Below, piece by piece: positions 33,545-44,470 of a stretch of 64,000 bases of DNA. The stretch's first letter is position 1. Each line of letters starts with the position of its first letter. The stretch is from Trichobilharzia regenti (taxonomy: Eukaryota; Platyhelminthes; Trematoda; Strigeidida; Schistosomatidae), in assembly GCA_944472135.2 (NCBI GenBank), contig OX235262.1:69750887-69814886 (forward strand), read 5' to 3'. Both the position numbers and the translations under genes were made by a program. The notes beneath the pieces were generated by a model. That model saw only the letters and a list, made by a program, of their open reading frames with translations, was not told where the DNA came from and did no database searches.

Positions 33545-33710
33545 CGGTTGGGGTGGTTAGTAATAATACTCAGGGAGTGCGTTTTCCCCCACTAGGAACT
33601 CGTCATCCCAGTCTCCCTGCATTCCATTATGATGATGCTCACTGAGAGGATCAAACTCAGAACAAATGCAGGGACTAACCAATAAGCTACAGGACCAGTA
33701 AAACACAATA
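33545..33710 (-). repeat. SINE with near-complete hammerhead core, minus strand
   Basis: Minus-strand order: TAGCTTATTGGTTAGTCC (A-box-like), GAGTTTGATCCTC (B-box-like), then GGGATGACGAGTTCC, a short loop, GGGGGAAAACGCACTCCC. This resembles a hammerhead with TGACGA and GAAA boxes, but the first base of CTGACGA is A, which should abolish cleavage. Duplicated at 62225-62390. Confidence 0.6.
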
Positions 33711-33936
33711 ACAGAAATCTCAACGAATGCTTATCCGTCTTCCCTATCTTGATCACTACTCAACTACTTTATTAAAATTATGATATCAACAACGCCATAA
33801 AAATATTCAATTCAATCCAATCCAATGGGTTATTTCTTCCACCAATTATATTAACATGACAAAAATATATGACAGCTTTTTTAATGAGTCCTCTGGGTCA
33901 ATCACCTTGTTGGTAGAAAGTATGACAGTTATTTTG

Positions 33937-34033
33937 ATTGGCTTAATTTCCCCCACGTGAATCGCATCCTTGTTTTAGACACATACTCTACTGTCATTGG
34001 TTAATCAATAAACACGCGTATGTGAATATAAAT
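33937..34033 (+). promoter_or_regulatory. Probable promoter of the HES-type gene with E-box and class C sites
   Basis: In the 180 bp before the start codon: two ATTGG (inverted CCAAT) boxes at about 33937 and 33996, CACGTG at 33954-33959, CACGCG at 34013-34018, and TATAAAT at 34027-34033, about 80 bp before the ATG. CACGCG is the class C site and CACGTG an E-box, both known targets of HES-family proteins, so negative autoregulation is plausible. All elements are kept at the same spacing in the duplicate (62621-62717). Function is inferred from motifs only. Confidence 0.5.
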
Positions 34034-34113
34034 GAAATGAAAGTGGACCTGATCCAGATTTGATTACACATTCTTTCGTGTTACTTATCGTTGTAGTAAT
34101 GTAATATGTCCCA

Positions 34114-37100
34114 ATGACCGAATGTCGTGTGGACGATACACATGTACCACGTGTTTATAGTTCATCAAGTGGGATTATATCACAGAATCTATTATCAGGA
34201 TCTGATATAGTTGATTCTTCAACTTCACGAAATGATGAAATGCCTTCAAAAAGAGGTAGACGATATACTATACCGGTGGAGATTAGAGAAGAAACACGTC
34301 GAGTAAGTTCGTCTGTTGTATAAATTTGTCGAAATTGCTTTTTTAATTTGTACTATTTTCTATATATATATGGTATGTTTTACATTGATGATTATGTTAC
34401 ATTAGGCACATTTGTTCGCATTCCAAGTGGGAGAGATACTTCAAGCGGTAGACTTTGAAGTTGCAGTAGTTCTTGTAGCATTTGTATGGGGTTGGGAGGG
34501 TAGTCTGACGCCAGTCAGCCTCGGTGAAGTTAAAGTATCATATACGAAGTCGAGGTCTGCGGAAAGTTGGCTTTGGAGAACGAGTCAGACCCAGGGGACG
34601 CTGTGATAGGTCATTCCAAATGAAATCATGCTTGCATTTTTCGATTTGGCGAGGGTAGATACAGTATTCTGATTATCCTCCAGGGGCTTTCTCTACAAAT
34701 CTATACTGTTAGGTGGGGATATTTCCTTTTAGCTTAGTGTTTAGGGTGTTGGGTAAAGTGAGGTTAGAAATGAGGTTGAAGTTAGGATTATGGTTAAAGT
34801 TAAGAGTAGGTTAAGGGAAAGTGTCTGAAAGCACCATGACCTTGAGTCATGTGGATGAATGCATCAATCGCGTATGGTATCATCATCTGTGTAGTAACTG
34901 AGAGACACACTCACAACTCATAAGCGACAATCAAATGGTGTAATATCATGTTTGCAATGTTGTTTGGTGCTCTTTTGAAAGTTGTTTATGTGACTTTTGT
35001 GTGGATTGTGATTGGTTGTTGGCTATGATGGTTTGACTTTGTCCCAACTTCCACTGTTTCCCTGGCCTACCACTGGTTGAGCGAGGTTTGGGAGGCTGTC
35101 TGTCGAGAGTGGAACCCCGGGTGGCGTGTTTCGCTGATGGGTCCCGCGACCCTGATACAACAGGGTACTCGTTGTTGTTAGGCTATACGGACCTAATAAT
35201 ATGAAGACGAAATCCGAATGAAGGAAGTAACACAATGGAGGAAATTTTGAAGTGATTGCTGTCGATATTGGTCCTATGCGTTGACCTACTCCAGAATCCC
35301 AAGGAGACATGTTATCCCACTAACGTCCCCCTCCATATACGGCTTGGTAATTATAATTATTCCACTGCTTATTCACGACAGCCAAACATTCGATATTCTG
35401 GAATCGGTTGTGCAAATTGAGGACAGAAGGTATGCCTGTAAATGTGGTTGGTTTTCAATGAGGCACCACATGTTAACTTAGTATGTCACCAACACAGACG
35501 ACAGAGAGTCATTGACTGGAGATTTATCACAGGCCTATGTAATAATTACATAGACGATGGGGGAAGAGACTGAGACTTCTGGTTCACAACAGGTGGCTTC
35601 AAACCTGTTGTAATCCTTTCCTAATAACTATCTAACCTTGTCTAATCGCTTCTTGAACGAGTCAACTGAGAGCACAGAAACCACTATATTTTGTGAGTCG
35701 TATGCAGGAATGCATGACTAGAGGGATGAACAAGTACTGCATAGCAATGTAGTTCTTCCATGAGTTTAGAACTCCCCTGTTATGTTCACTTAAGTGTTCC
35801 GACATTGTACGAAAAAGGGAAAATAGACCAGTTTATTTTGGTGTAATGTAGTGAAATTGAATGGTCAACTGTTCGAGGTAGAAATTGCTTATTAGGAAAT
35901 ATACTGAGGTTTTTCTAAGGATAGGACGTATTATTTATAATTTTATAAACTAACCAATCAGTTAGCAGTTGACGTCATTGATTTATTGATCGAATGTCTA
36001 TATGCTTTTCTGTAGTAGTGGTAGTAGTAGTATCACCAAGTGACTTCGATTTAACACATCAATAGTATCCCTTTACTAATATTATAATATATAATAGAGT
36101 AATACCAATTGTATACTAACTAAATGCCCGGACATCGTCGAAGCATCTGCACAAGGAGCCGACATGTCAACCTGAGACCGAGCACTTCGGTCCAATCAAT
36201 CGACGGGAAAAACAAAGATTCAATTCAATGATATAGACACAAATATAGATATCTTGTTAGTTGTCAGTCTGTTTTTTTGTTTTGTGTTTTGTTTAAATTA
36301 TTTCTACTACACATAGGCGACTAATTTTTCGAGATGAGTCAACATACAAATAATAATAATCATAACGATATAGACACAATATACAATTGGTGGATGGTGG
36401 CTAGCAGTGGAATCCAGGATGCGCATTTCGTCCTATTTGGGACTCGTCAGCTGGATGTACCAGCATTTCTCAGTGAGTGATGATGTTCCCACCGAGGCTC
36501 GAACCCAGTACCCATAGTTTCAAACGCCAAAGTGTTATCCACTAGACCACTTGGGCCACGAGAGCCACCTGTTGTGCAACGGGTCATATTAATTATTGAA
36601 TTGAATCTTTGTTTTTCCCGTCGATTGATTGGACCGAAGTGCTCGGTCTCAGGTTGACATGTCGGCTCCTTGTGCAGATGCTTCGACGATGTCCGGGCAT
36701 TTAGTTAGTATACAATTGGTGGATGGTATACTAACTAAATGCCCGGACATCGTCGAAGCATCTGCACAAGGAGCCGACATGTCAACCTGAGACCGAGCAC
36801 TTCGGTCCAATCAATCGACGGGAAAAACAAAGATTCAATTCAATGATATAGACACAAATATGCTATAAGTGACAGTATTGTGAGAAGTGTTGTCACTAGG
36901 TTACATAAATGCTCAAATACATTAAAATCAGTATGTCCAAATACACTGGTTCACTCCGTAATCCTGTGGCATTTTGAGTGACTTAGCAACATACTTTTTT
37001 TTACTGTCAACTATATAAGCGAAGTATGAGTCACACATTTTTAAAATCAAATCAAATCGAGTGAGAAGAATTTAGGCCTAAGAGAGTATATCAGCCATCG

Positions 37101-40100
37101 TATGTTGTTATTGCATGAGTCACATGTGTGTGTGTGTGGTTAGGGGAAGAGGAAGTTATATTAACCCGAATTAATTAATAAATATTTGTCTAAGTTAACT
37201 TAGTCCACATGAGAGAGGTTTATCTGATATAGAATACAGTGTAATACTACAGTGTATTGATACTTTAAGCAGAATTTATTGCGCATAATCATGTCAACAG
37301 GTTAATTAAGAGAGTAAATTAAATTTGAATATTTTGATATGATCGTGCAGCAAGAATGACAACTGATTATTAAGTCTATATAGCACTGGGTGGGTGGGTG
37401 ACTTCTAAACTGTAGCAGCCGAAAACGAGACCATCCCAATGAACGAATTAATAACCTTGAGCAACAACCAGTCAGATGACTCAGTGGTATATGGAGGGAA
37501 TTGTGGATGGTATACACTAATTTGGTGGCGAATTTCATCAACATCTAGTACTTAAGTAGTGCTTAGACAACAGACTGATTGAAAGAGTAGTGCAAGCAGT
37601 GCAGCCAACTGTCATCTGTGGGGTATATTCACAACGTGGCCACTGATTCGGATGATTTCGTCATTCCTTTCAATGGGAGTCATACAAATTCCATTGAAAG
37701 CTTCTACAGTCACATAAAAATGTGCGATTACAGCGGTGAATGAGTGGAGAAACACGTTGACTCACAGTTATCTCGAAGAATTCGTGTACATAAATTAGTT
37801 TAAAGTGAGTATGGGTACTGGTGTGGGCAATTGGGAGGTTTTTTGGAACATATACTATATATATAATTATGTTTCATACTAAGCACTTCTACTTTGGACA
37901 CGTTTGATTGGCCGATAGAGATTTGTGAAGGTTTTCATATTTACGAAATCAACTTATTTAGTGTGGAATTATATTCTTCTACCACATCACCTAAGCTCTA
38001 CACTCAAATTAAATCTACTTATGGTCTTCCTGTTTGTCGGTGGCAGATGGGTGGGTGGGTGAATTTTCAGTGCGCTCAAAATTATTGTTCCTTAGTGTTT
38101 GATTATTGACCCATCCAGTTAACTAGTCATCTAACTGATAACTGTATTTTTTCACATTTCTTTTGTTTACATAAATTAGCTGAAGAAACAAAATATGGAA
38201 CGTCGACGACGTGCTTCTGTCTCAGATAAAATGAAGGCTTTGCACAGTTTAGCTATGGAGGTGATTGGAATTAATGTGAGTCCATGTGGTGATTTCTGTT
38301 ATCATATTTCCTTATTAGTTTTTATTATCTTCGTTGTTGCAAGTAGTTAGGTGTTAACAGTATTGGCACCATTGTAATACGATTTCACTTTTGACTAGGA
38401 GTTCACTTCAGTTAGAGAACTATTGAAAATTATCGGAGAGTTGTTTCGTCCTAGTTTGAGACTCATGATCCTGGCAGGAATCGGACTAAGAAAGTTAAGG
38501 TTATTAGGTGAACTCTTGTGCCATTTAGCTACTAAGATGGACTCAGATGGCCACGAAGAGCTGGAATTCATAGAAGATTTGATTCCATTTGAGTGACTTA
38601 ATGGTCAGTGTGGATGTCTCGTGACTTGAATATCCTTGATTCTATTGCCATCGGAGTCATGTCTGCGTAGTCTTGAAGAGTCTTAGTTCTTGTAATTAGT
38701 TAGACGTGGACATTGTGTAATGTGAATTACCTTCCCTACACCTGTCATTTATATGACAGCACTAACAGACTTGATGCCTTTCACCTATCCTGAAATTTAA
38801 GCATAGAGTTTCGCATCCTTTAGTATTTGTAATTAGTCTTATATACAGAATCGAACTTTAATATCTTTATGTGAATTGAGATGGAATGATGACTTCAAAG
38901 TGACTGAATTAACGATGTGGATGTTATCCGATTTTTTTAATCGGGTTTTTTTCATTCCATTGGTTTCCTTGTGGATCATAAGATATCATCTTGAGTTCAG
39001 AAGTTTCTGCAAGCATTTTCTCAGGGTAGATGAATTGCTAGCTTCACGTCTCACTGGCTACTATCGGCTAAGTGAGGCTTAAAAGTCCGAGGACAGTCGG
39101 CGGTAGGCAGTCCTGACCCGGACCACGTCAGGGTCCGCCATTGAACCAACGATGCATACTTTCTATAACTCTTGAATTTTATTCTCCACCTCACTGAAAA
39201 TAAATTTCTCAATGTTTTCACACTCTTCAGTTCTTCATATTTTATCACATTATTCTTCTGAAATATATTGTAATGTTCCACATGATTACGCATATGTCGA
39301 ATCATGCGTTCAAGCAAAATGTGCATTATCCACGCCCATTATCATTATTTTTATAATTGTTCACACTTCTGACCTTCATGTTGCAGTGATGTGATGGGCA
39401 ATAAGTGAGTGTTGGATTAATTACACTAATTACTCCTTTTTGTCATCGTTGTTGTTTGTGTTTCCCCAGTTTTATTTCTCTTAGTAACTAAGAGGATAAC
39501 TGACCAACTAATATCAGCGTCATAGATTAGTTACATAATGAATAACGTAAACGTTTCCTTGCCCACTATTCAGATTTGTTTTTTTTGTTGAATTATTATG
39601 ATTTCACGTTTTCTTTGGTCAAAAAATGCGAGGGAAGAAAAACTCGAGGTGGTGGGTGGAGAGGTTTATTCGAAATCAGTGAACTTCGGTGTTGTTTTCA
39701 CTCATGTATGTTATAATTCCAGTAATATTTTATGTATATACTCTTCACACAGGAACTTAGACACTTGAAAAATGCTTGAAACGTTTAATAACTTCACTGA
39801 CGTTGAAATCACTTCCTCTCTTCATCACAGTCTTGTTTTTCTTTGTGTATAAATCTGAAGAATTCCCCTCCCGGTATTTGTAGTACTCCCTTTCTTACTA
39901 GTCAGTAAGAGCTGACTAGGATGAATATTTATCAGTTAGACAATCAGAGATAAGCCGGAAATTATTGATTCCTTCTTTTCAACAGCGAAATAAACGACAA
40001 ATTCCTTTTTGTTTTTGTTTTTCTCTCCACAATATCAGCCTGATGAAAGTCAGAAACTTGAGAAGACTGATCTTTTAAATCTGTGCTACACCGTATTGGA

Positions 40101-42523
40101 ACGAGTTGCTGATATCGCTAAAGATAAACCTAGTAAGTGTGTTTCACTGGTGTGTAAATATTTTTTTATCAGGAGAGGAGATGGTGTTGATTTGAGTACT
40201 AACTGCTTCAAGCGGCCTCTTGGTTTGAATTGTAATTTTTCAAGTACACTTAGTGGCTGGCTGGCTCCCAATGGAGTAATCGATATCATGTGTTTGAGTT
40301 GACTGAACTGTTTCCGTCAAGTTAGGAATATAGTTACCATGTAAGATCAATGTCGATATTCGTGTGGTTTGAATTAATGTTTGGTGTTTCAGTGAGGTGT
40401 AGCTGCGCATGCACAAGTGTCTGATGTCCCCGTACTGAGAAACGAATTCAGAGACGTCAACAGGGCTCCTGTAAACTTCATCACACCAATTTCACAAAGA
40501 CATTAGTTTAACGTATAAGTGTGGAATGCACTTATGATGGATTACTCAGAAGTGAAGAGTTCACCATTGGTAATAGAGTACATGATGCTGAGACTTTTGA
40601 CTTTGTTGATTAGGAATCTGTTAGTTGAAATGATCCGATATTGTATTCAGATCTTAGTGATGCACATTTATCAGTGGTTGATGTCGACCACGAAATGTAG
40701 GATATGAGTATCCTTCTCTGTCCGACTCGTCATTTAAGGTGTAATTACAAAGCTAAAGTAGATTTGAGTGAAATACTGTCAATACTGAGCACGTCGGATG
40801 TCCCTTTTCAAACTTGTTAGTATTTGTCTGTTGGTGAATAAACAATAAAATCCGAAGTGTATTTGCATTTTGTTTTCGTCTAACACTGAACGGTCGAAGG
40901 TTTATGTATATTACTACATCCGGTGAGGATATTTGGACAACGGTGAATTGTGAAAGTACACAGAATCAGTTCACGTTACCTATATTTTGATGGATTGTTT
41001 TGTGACACCGAAAAAAGAAGAAGACAAAATGAAATGAAGGATTAAGATCTCGAAATAGAATAGTTTTTCTGTGATTAAGGATTTCTCACTTTCTATATCA
41101 GCTGTGGGTGTTGTACAAATCATGACGAGAATTCTATCACTGAGTATATGAACCAGTTACTGATACGTCCCATTCCAACGTGTCATACAGAATGACTTGA
41201 TGTTTATTATCTCTTCTTTGTCTTTCTTCATTTCTTCATAGAACTACAAGCCCGTCTGAAGAAACTACGTCATAGTTTGTATGAAGTGACATCTTCCTGT
41301 CCTACCAGGAATGCCATTCCATCCTCCTCCGCCTCCTCGTCATCATCATCCTCGACATTAACATCACGATCGACGTCAGTGACGAAGAAACTGGATGAAT
41401 TCACTGAATCGTTGCATAAAGTAGCAATAGCAGCAGGAAATCGGAAACAAGACTATGCGTCGTCGTCGTCGGTGATCAATAAACCTTCTGGAGAAGAAGA
41501 GGAATATTCTCTTATGAATACTAATTCATCTTCTAAAATAACACGAATACTACCATCGTCTTTCTTCCAATCAAATTCCACTAACACTGCCACTAATAAT
41601 ACTAATACCAGTAATATTTCTACTGCCACTGGTAACATTCCTCAGTCTGGCCAGTTGGTGATTGATGAAGACAATAAAGAGAATAAGATACCGAAATTGA
41701 TAATTAAAAATACATTTTCAAATAAAAGTTGTTCAGTGGTGAAGACTATTACCACGAATACTGTTACATCAACAACACCGACACCAACAACAACAATCCC
41801 TCTTAGTTGTATGCACAATTCATCTTCGATGTCCACCACATTGCCTTCAATATCATCATCATCATCAGTATTCTTTGTCGTCTGTTCAACTCCAACACTA
41901 CCACCTCCTCCTCCTCTTCTTGAGAGGATGATGACGAGCAACAGTTACCAACATTCAAATAGTGAGATACATTCATGGAATAATAACAACAACAACAACC
42001 AGTGGCTATCATCAACACCGGTAGGAGGACATAGAAAGCAATTGGATTCCACACTGAATAATTCTGATAGTGGATTTCTCAGTGGTAACAATAGTCATTC
42101 ATCAGGTTCAATATATAATCGAAGAAATCAGTGTGATATTGTCAGCGATGAGTATAGTCGATTGATAGGATCTACTAGACCTTTGGATACACCGAATGTT
42201 GTTCACTCTCTGACTGATTTACTCATGAATTCAACGTCACCACCGTCTCAAAAATTAGAAGAAGAAGAAGGAGTACACCCCAAGAACAACAACGCTTTTC
42301 GGCGTTTCGTGTTCCTGTAAAGACTACGAGAGACTCTTTAAGCAGCAATCCCACATCGAATTATTTTCATCGACAACATGACACAATGATTTTCAATCCC
42401 ATCAAACCACCACTAACAACAACAACTCCTACTAATTTCGTTTCTTGTAATTCTAGTCATGACACCGTAAAGCCAACTACTACAACAACATCGCCACCGA
42501 TATGGAGACCATATTTAGACTAG
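34114..42523 (+). CDS. Hairy/Enhancer-of-split (HES)-type bHLH transcriptional repressor, four exons
   Basis: Exons: 34114-34302, 38180-38275, 40039-40132 and 41242-42523. All introns are GT-AG (donors GTAAGT, GTGAGT, GTAAGT) and all junctions stay in phase. The bHLH spans exons 1-4, from about residue 55 to 130. The basic region is KKQNMERRRRASVSDKMK, helix 1 ends LAMEVIGIN, and the loop and helix 2 read ESQKLEKTDLLNLCYTVLER. The KLEKTDLL signature is typical of HES/Hey proteins. The family proline of the basic region is absent (N instead). No clear Orange domain is visible. The long C-terminal part is Ser-, Thr- and Asn-rich low complexity. The protein ends I-WRPY-LD, a WRPW-type motif that binds Groucho/TLE co-repressors. 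The exon-4 frame must shift once near 42280 to reach it; unshifted, translation stops at 42320. HES proteins act in the nucleus as Notch-pathway or neurogenic repressors. About 553 residues if shifted. Confidence 0.83.
34740..34830 (+). repeat. Degenerate GGTTA/TTAGG-rich stretch
   Basis: Repeated variants such as GTTAGGATTATGGTTAAAG and GTAGGTTAAGGGAAAG. They look like an eroded TTAGGG-type array or simple repeat. Shared with 63424-63510. Confidence 0.45.
36104..36861. mobile_element. Compound Sm-alpha-like SINE with three copies of a 125-bp block
   Basis: A block starting GTATACTAACTAAATGCCCG and ending GATTCAATTCAAT occurs three times: 36111-36229 (plus), 36596-36714 (minus) and 36726-36844 (plus), almost without change. 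Between the first two lies a minus-strand SINE. Its tRNA-like head (TGGCCCAAGTGGTCTAGTGG as A box, GGGTTCGAGCCTC as B box) is followed by a hammerhead ribozyme and CCACCATCCACCAATTGTAT. That last tail is the sequence that also precedes the block, so the block is the part of the SINE downstream of the ribozyme. It looks like a multimer, partly inverted. Confidence 0.75.
36412..36456 (-). ncRNA. Hammerhead ribozyme, complete core (Sm-alpha type)
   Basis: On the minus strand: stem I ATCCAG, core CTGACGA, stem II GTCC with loop CAAATA and GGAC, core GAAA, a self-complementary stem III TGCGCA, the cleavage triplet ATC, then the returning stem I CTGGAT. Every invariant core position is present and all stems pair. 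The very short palindromic stem III is the form known from schistosome Sm-alpha RNAs, which cleave best as dimers. Cleavage would fall after the C of ATC (plus position about 36418). The ribozyme lies in intron 1 of the HES-type gene, antisense to it. Confidence 0.87.
38395..38580 (-). repeat. SINE with hammerhead relic in intron 2
   Basis: On the minus strand, ATCATGAGTCTCAAACTAGGA is followed by CGAAACAACTC. Stem II and the GAAA box are intact, but the CTGATGA box has become ATCATGA, so no cleavage is expected. Confidence 0.6.
38581..40038. other. Rest of intron 2; no further feature seen
   Basis: A+T-rich intronic DNA up to the acceptor ATATCAG at 40033-40038. Confidence 0.45.
40133..41241. 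other. Intron 3 of the HES-type gene
   Basis: About 1.1 kb, donor GTAAGT and acceptor TTCATAG. No repeat or gene recognised inside. Confidence 0.55.
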
Positions 42524-43000
42524 ATTGAAGACGTACCTTATTTTTCATATTAACGCCAAAAATCTGTTTTAAATATATCGACACATACATACTTTTGGAA
42601 AACACTTTTCATACTGTACATAAGACTAAGCCATACATCATGAGTAAATAGATGTCACTCAGGAACTTACTTATCACTCATTATTACTACACATTGTATT
42701 CACCAAGATTTTATTTTGCTTATCAATTTTCGAGAGATAAACAGAATGTAACTTTGAAATACATTGTTAACTACTTTCGATTTCATGTATGAGTATACCT
42801 CGGAGTTAAAGACAGGATGTGAAGTAATAACTTTCGTGTTAGAGTAGACCCTTCAGTTTCTTGAAGGTAATCTAAATGAAAGGATTATTATTATTATTAT
42901 TTGAGGAATTTAATACCTGAGTGGTGTGAAACAGTGAAAAAGGAGTCGAGTTTAACAATCTACATTGGCTATTCAGTCTTGATCACGGATTGATATTAGT
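42524..43000. other. 3' flank of the HES-type gene
   Basis: Follows the TAG stop at 42521-42523. No canonical AATAAA was identified with confidence. A short ATT run lies at about 42888-42900. Confidence 0.35.
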
Positions 43001-43009
43001 TGAAGGACG

Positions 43010-43150
43010 ATTAAAAAAGAGCCAGGGAGTACTGGAGAGATTTTCCTCCTAGTTTGGGACTCGACCGCGGTACAAACCCACCAGAGGCAGTTCAAACCAT
43101 GAATTTTCTGCTTACAAGTCAAGCTCATAGACTATTCAGCTACGGGGAAC
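43010..43150 (-). repeat. SINE with hammerhead relic
   Basis: On the minus strand, CCCGTAGCTGAATAGTC (A-box-like), CATGGTTTGAACTGCC (B-box-like), then GGTCGAGTCCCAAACTAGG and AGGAAAATCTC. Both core boxes are eroded. Confidence 0.55.
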
Positions 43151-43848
43151 CGATTCAGTGGCCAGGGGATTTCAAGTTCTATTAATCTGGGATTTTAGCG
43201 CGACTAGTATCAGCCAATGTCATCGGTGATTAGTGTTTGCCCTCACGTCAAGTCAGGTGGGTGGACAATACCAATGACTCCCATGCACAAGGAAGAAACA
43301 TCTGTCCAGTACTGGCTTGTTGTCAATGGTTCACTAACTGGTATCAATGCGTGATCACGCTTGGGAAATGAATCAAATTCTGACAAACAAACTGTTGATA
43401 ATCGGCATCTGATTTGAAGGTGTGCATTTATCTGTGACATACTCAAAGGGATAACTAGGTGTGAAGTGTGATTTTTAAACGCTGAGCGTAGTACTTCTTG
43501 GAGTTAACATTGAGCGTATGGTAAATCACTAGAGGAGAACTCCTACACTCTCTGTAGTTTGTCATCGGAAATCATATTTGGTTTCAGGAATCGGTAGGAT
43601 AACATGCTTCATATCTTGCGTAATTCCTTGTTGTCGTGTTGCTATAGTGACACTTAAACCTGTAACATACCTAATTTTTTGTTTATTCAGCTCATTTGCG
43701 TTCCTAGTGGAATATCTGGTTTTCAGCTTGAGTCTTGAAGTTTCACTAGTGGTATAACGGTGGAAGACGAGAGAATCGGAAAAGGAATGTTTATTTGGAA
43801 TTTGGTATCGCTATATAGCTTGGATTATTATTTCAATATTCATTGTTA
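43151..43848. other. Unassigned end of unit 1
   Basis: No gene recognised. It ends at the duplication junction at 43849, where homology to 12850 begins abruptly. Confidence 0.45.
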
Positions 43849-44470
43849 CCGAGCTCTCTATAAATTCCCGTACGTACTAATCGTGATTTTGAAGGTAATT
43901 CAGAAATAAATCTAGATGACTCTAGTGGATATTAATTATAGCACACAGAATCAGCTAGAGGATCGGAGATAGCCACAAGTAAACAGTATGCTGCTCGACG
44001 CTTCATCTTCGTCTCTAACTGTATAACCAAGTAACTAATTAATTTATAATGGATTGTATAGCGAACTCGGTAACACAACAATTATTAGAATAAAATTTCA
44101 AGTTAATGAAATAGTATTGTACTAGTATATTATAAAAATTCAGTCGAGTTATACAAATTAATGGTTATTTACTTATGAATTTAATGTCCGCTGATACAAA
44201 TTATTAATATAAACCACCGAAATGCTGAGTAGTGGTGTTGTGTCTGCTGCTAGAAGCTCACACACGTTCCAAAAGATGCCACACTGTCAGTAGTGATACA
44301 AGTAGATCAGTGAAAAGACGAAGCGTCGAGTAGCACACTGTATTTCAGATTGGACTCCAAAATTATGTATATTTTACAATGAACCGTTTCAAACAAAAGT
44401 TGAGTACAATGTTTCCATTTTTATCGTCTCATGAAAAAACTGTATAATCATAGTGTGTTCCAGACTGCAC
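43849..44470. repeat. Decayed gypsy/LTR repeat at unit 2 start
   Basis: Copy of 12850-13480, with the LTR-type block at 44050-44460. Confidence 0.6.

Larger units (their letters stand above)
34303..38179 (+). other. Intron 1 of the HES-type gene
   Basis: A 3.9-kb intron with donor GTAAGT and acceptor TTAG before CTGAAG. It holds an unexplained block at 34400-34620 that is unusually alike in both units, a TTAGG-like degenerate stretch (34740-34830), the compound SINE 36104-36861, a diverged copy of the inverted-terminus repeat near 37965, and otherwise plain A+T-rich DNA. Confidence 0.7.
12850..43848. other. Tandem duplication, unit 1 (about 31 kb)
   Basis: Sequence starting with CCGAGCTCTCTATAAATTCC at 12850 restarts at 43849. 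From there the two units run in parallel (offset about 31.0 kb at first, 28.68 kb after about 57.65 kb). The offset changes because each unit has its own insertions and deletions. Order and orientation of all shared blocks are the same, so this is head-to-tail. Unit 1 holds the complete HES-type gene. Both units begin in the same decayed gypsy/LTR repeat, which may have mediated the duplication. Confidence 0.9.

Noticed and set aside
34740..34830. Interstitial telomere array
   Set aside because: Only eroded TTAGG-like words without a regular TTAGGG period.
35090..35180. Hammerhead in the stretch with GTTTCGCTGATGGGTCCCGC
   Set aside because: CTGATGG and TTTCG are in the wrong order on either strand and no stem set pairs around a core.
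36396..36600. Independent structural RNA gene in intron 1
   Set aside because: The tRNA-like promoter and hammerhead identify it as a SINE rather than a host RNA.
41642..42054. Minus-strand open segments opposite exon 4 of the HES-type gene
   Set aside because: Valine- and cysteine-rich shadows of low-complexity Ser/Thr/Asn codons on the other strand.
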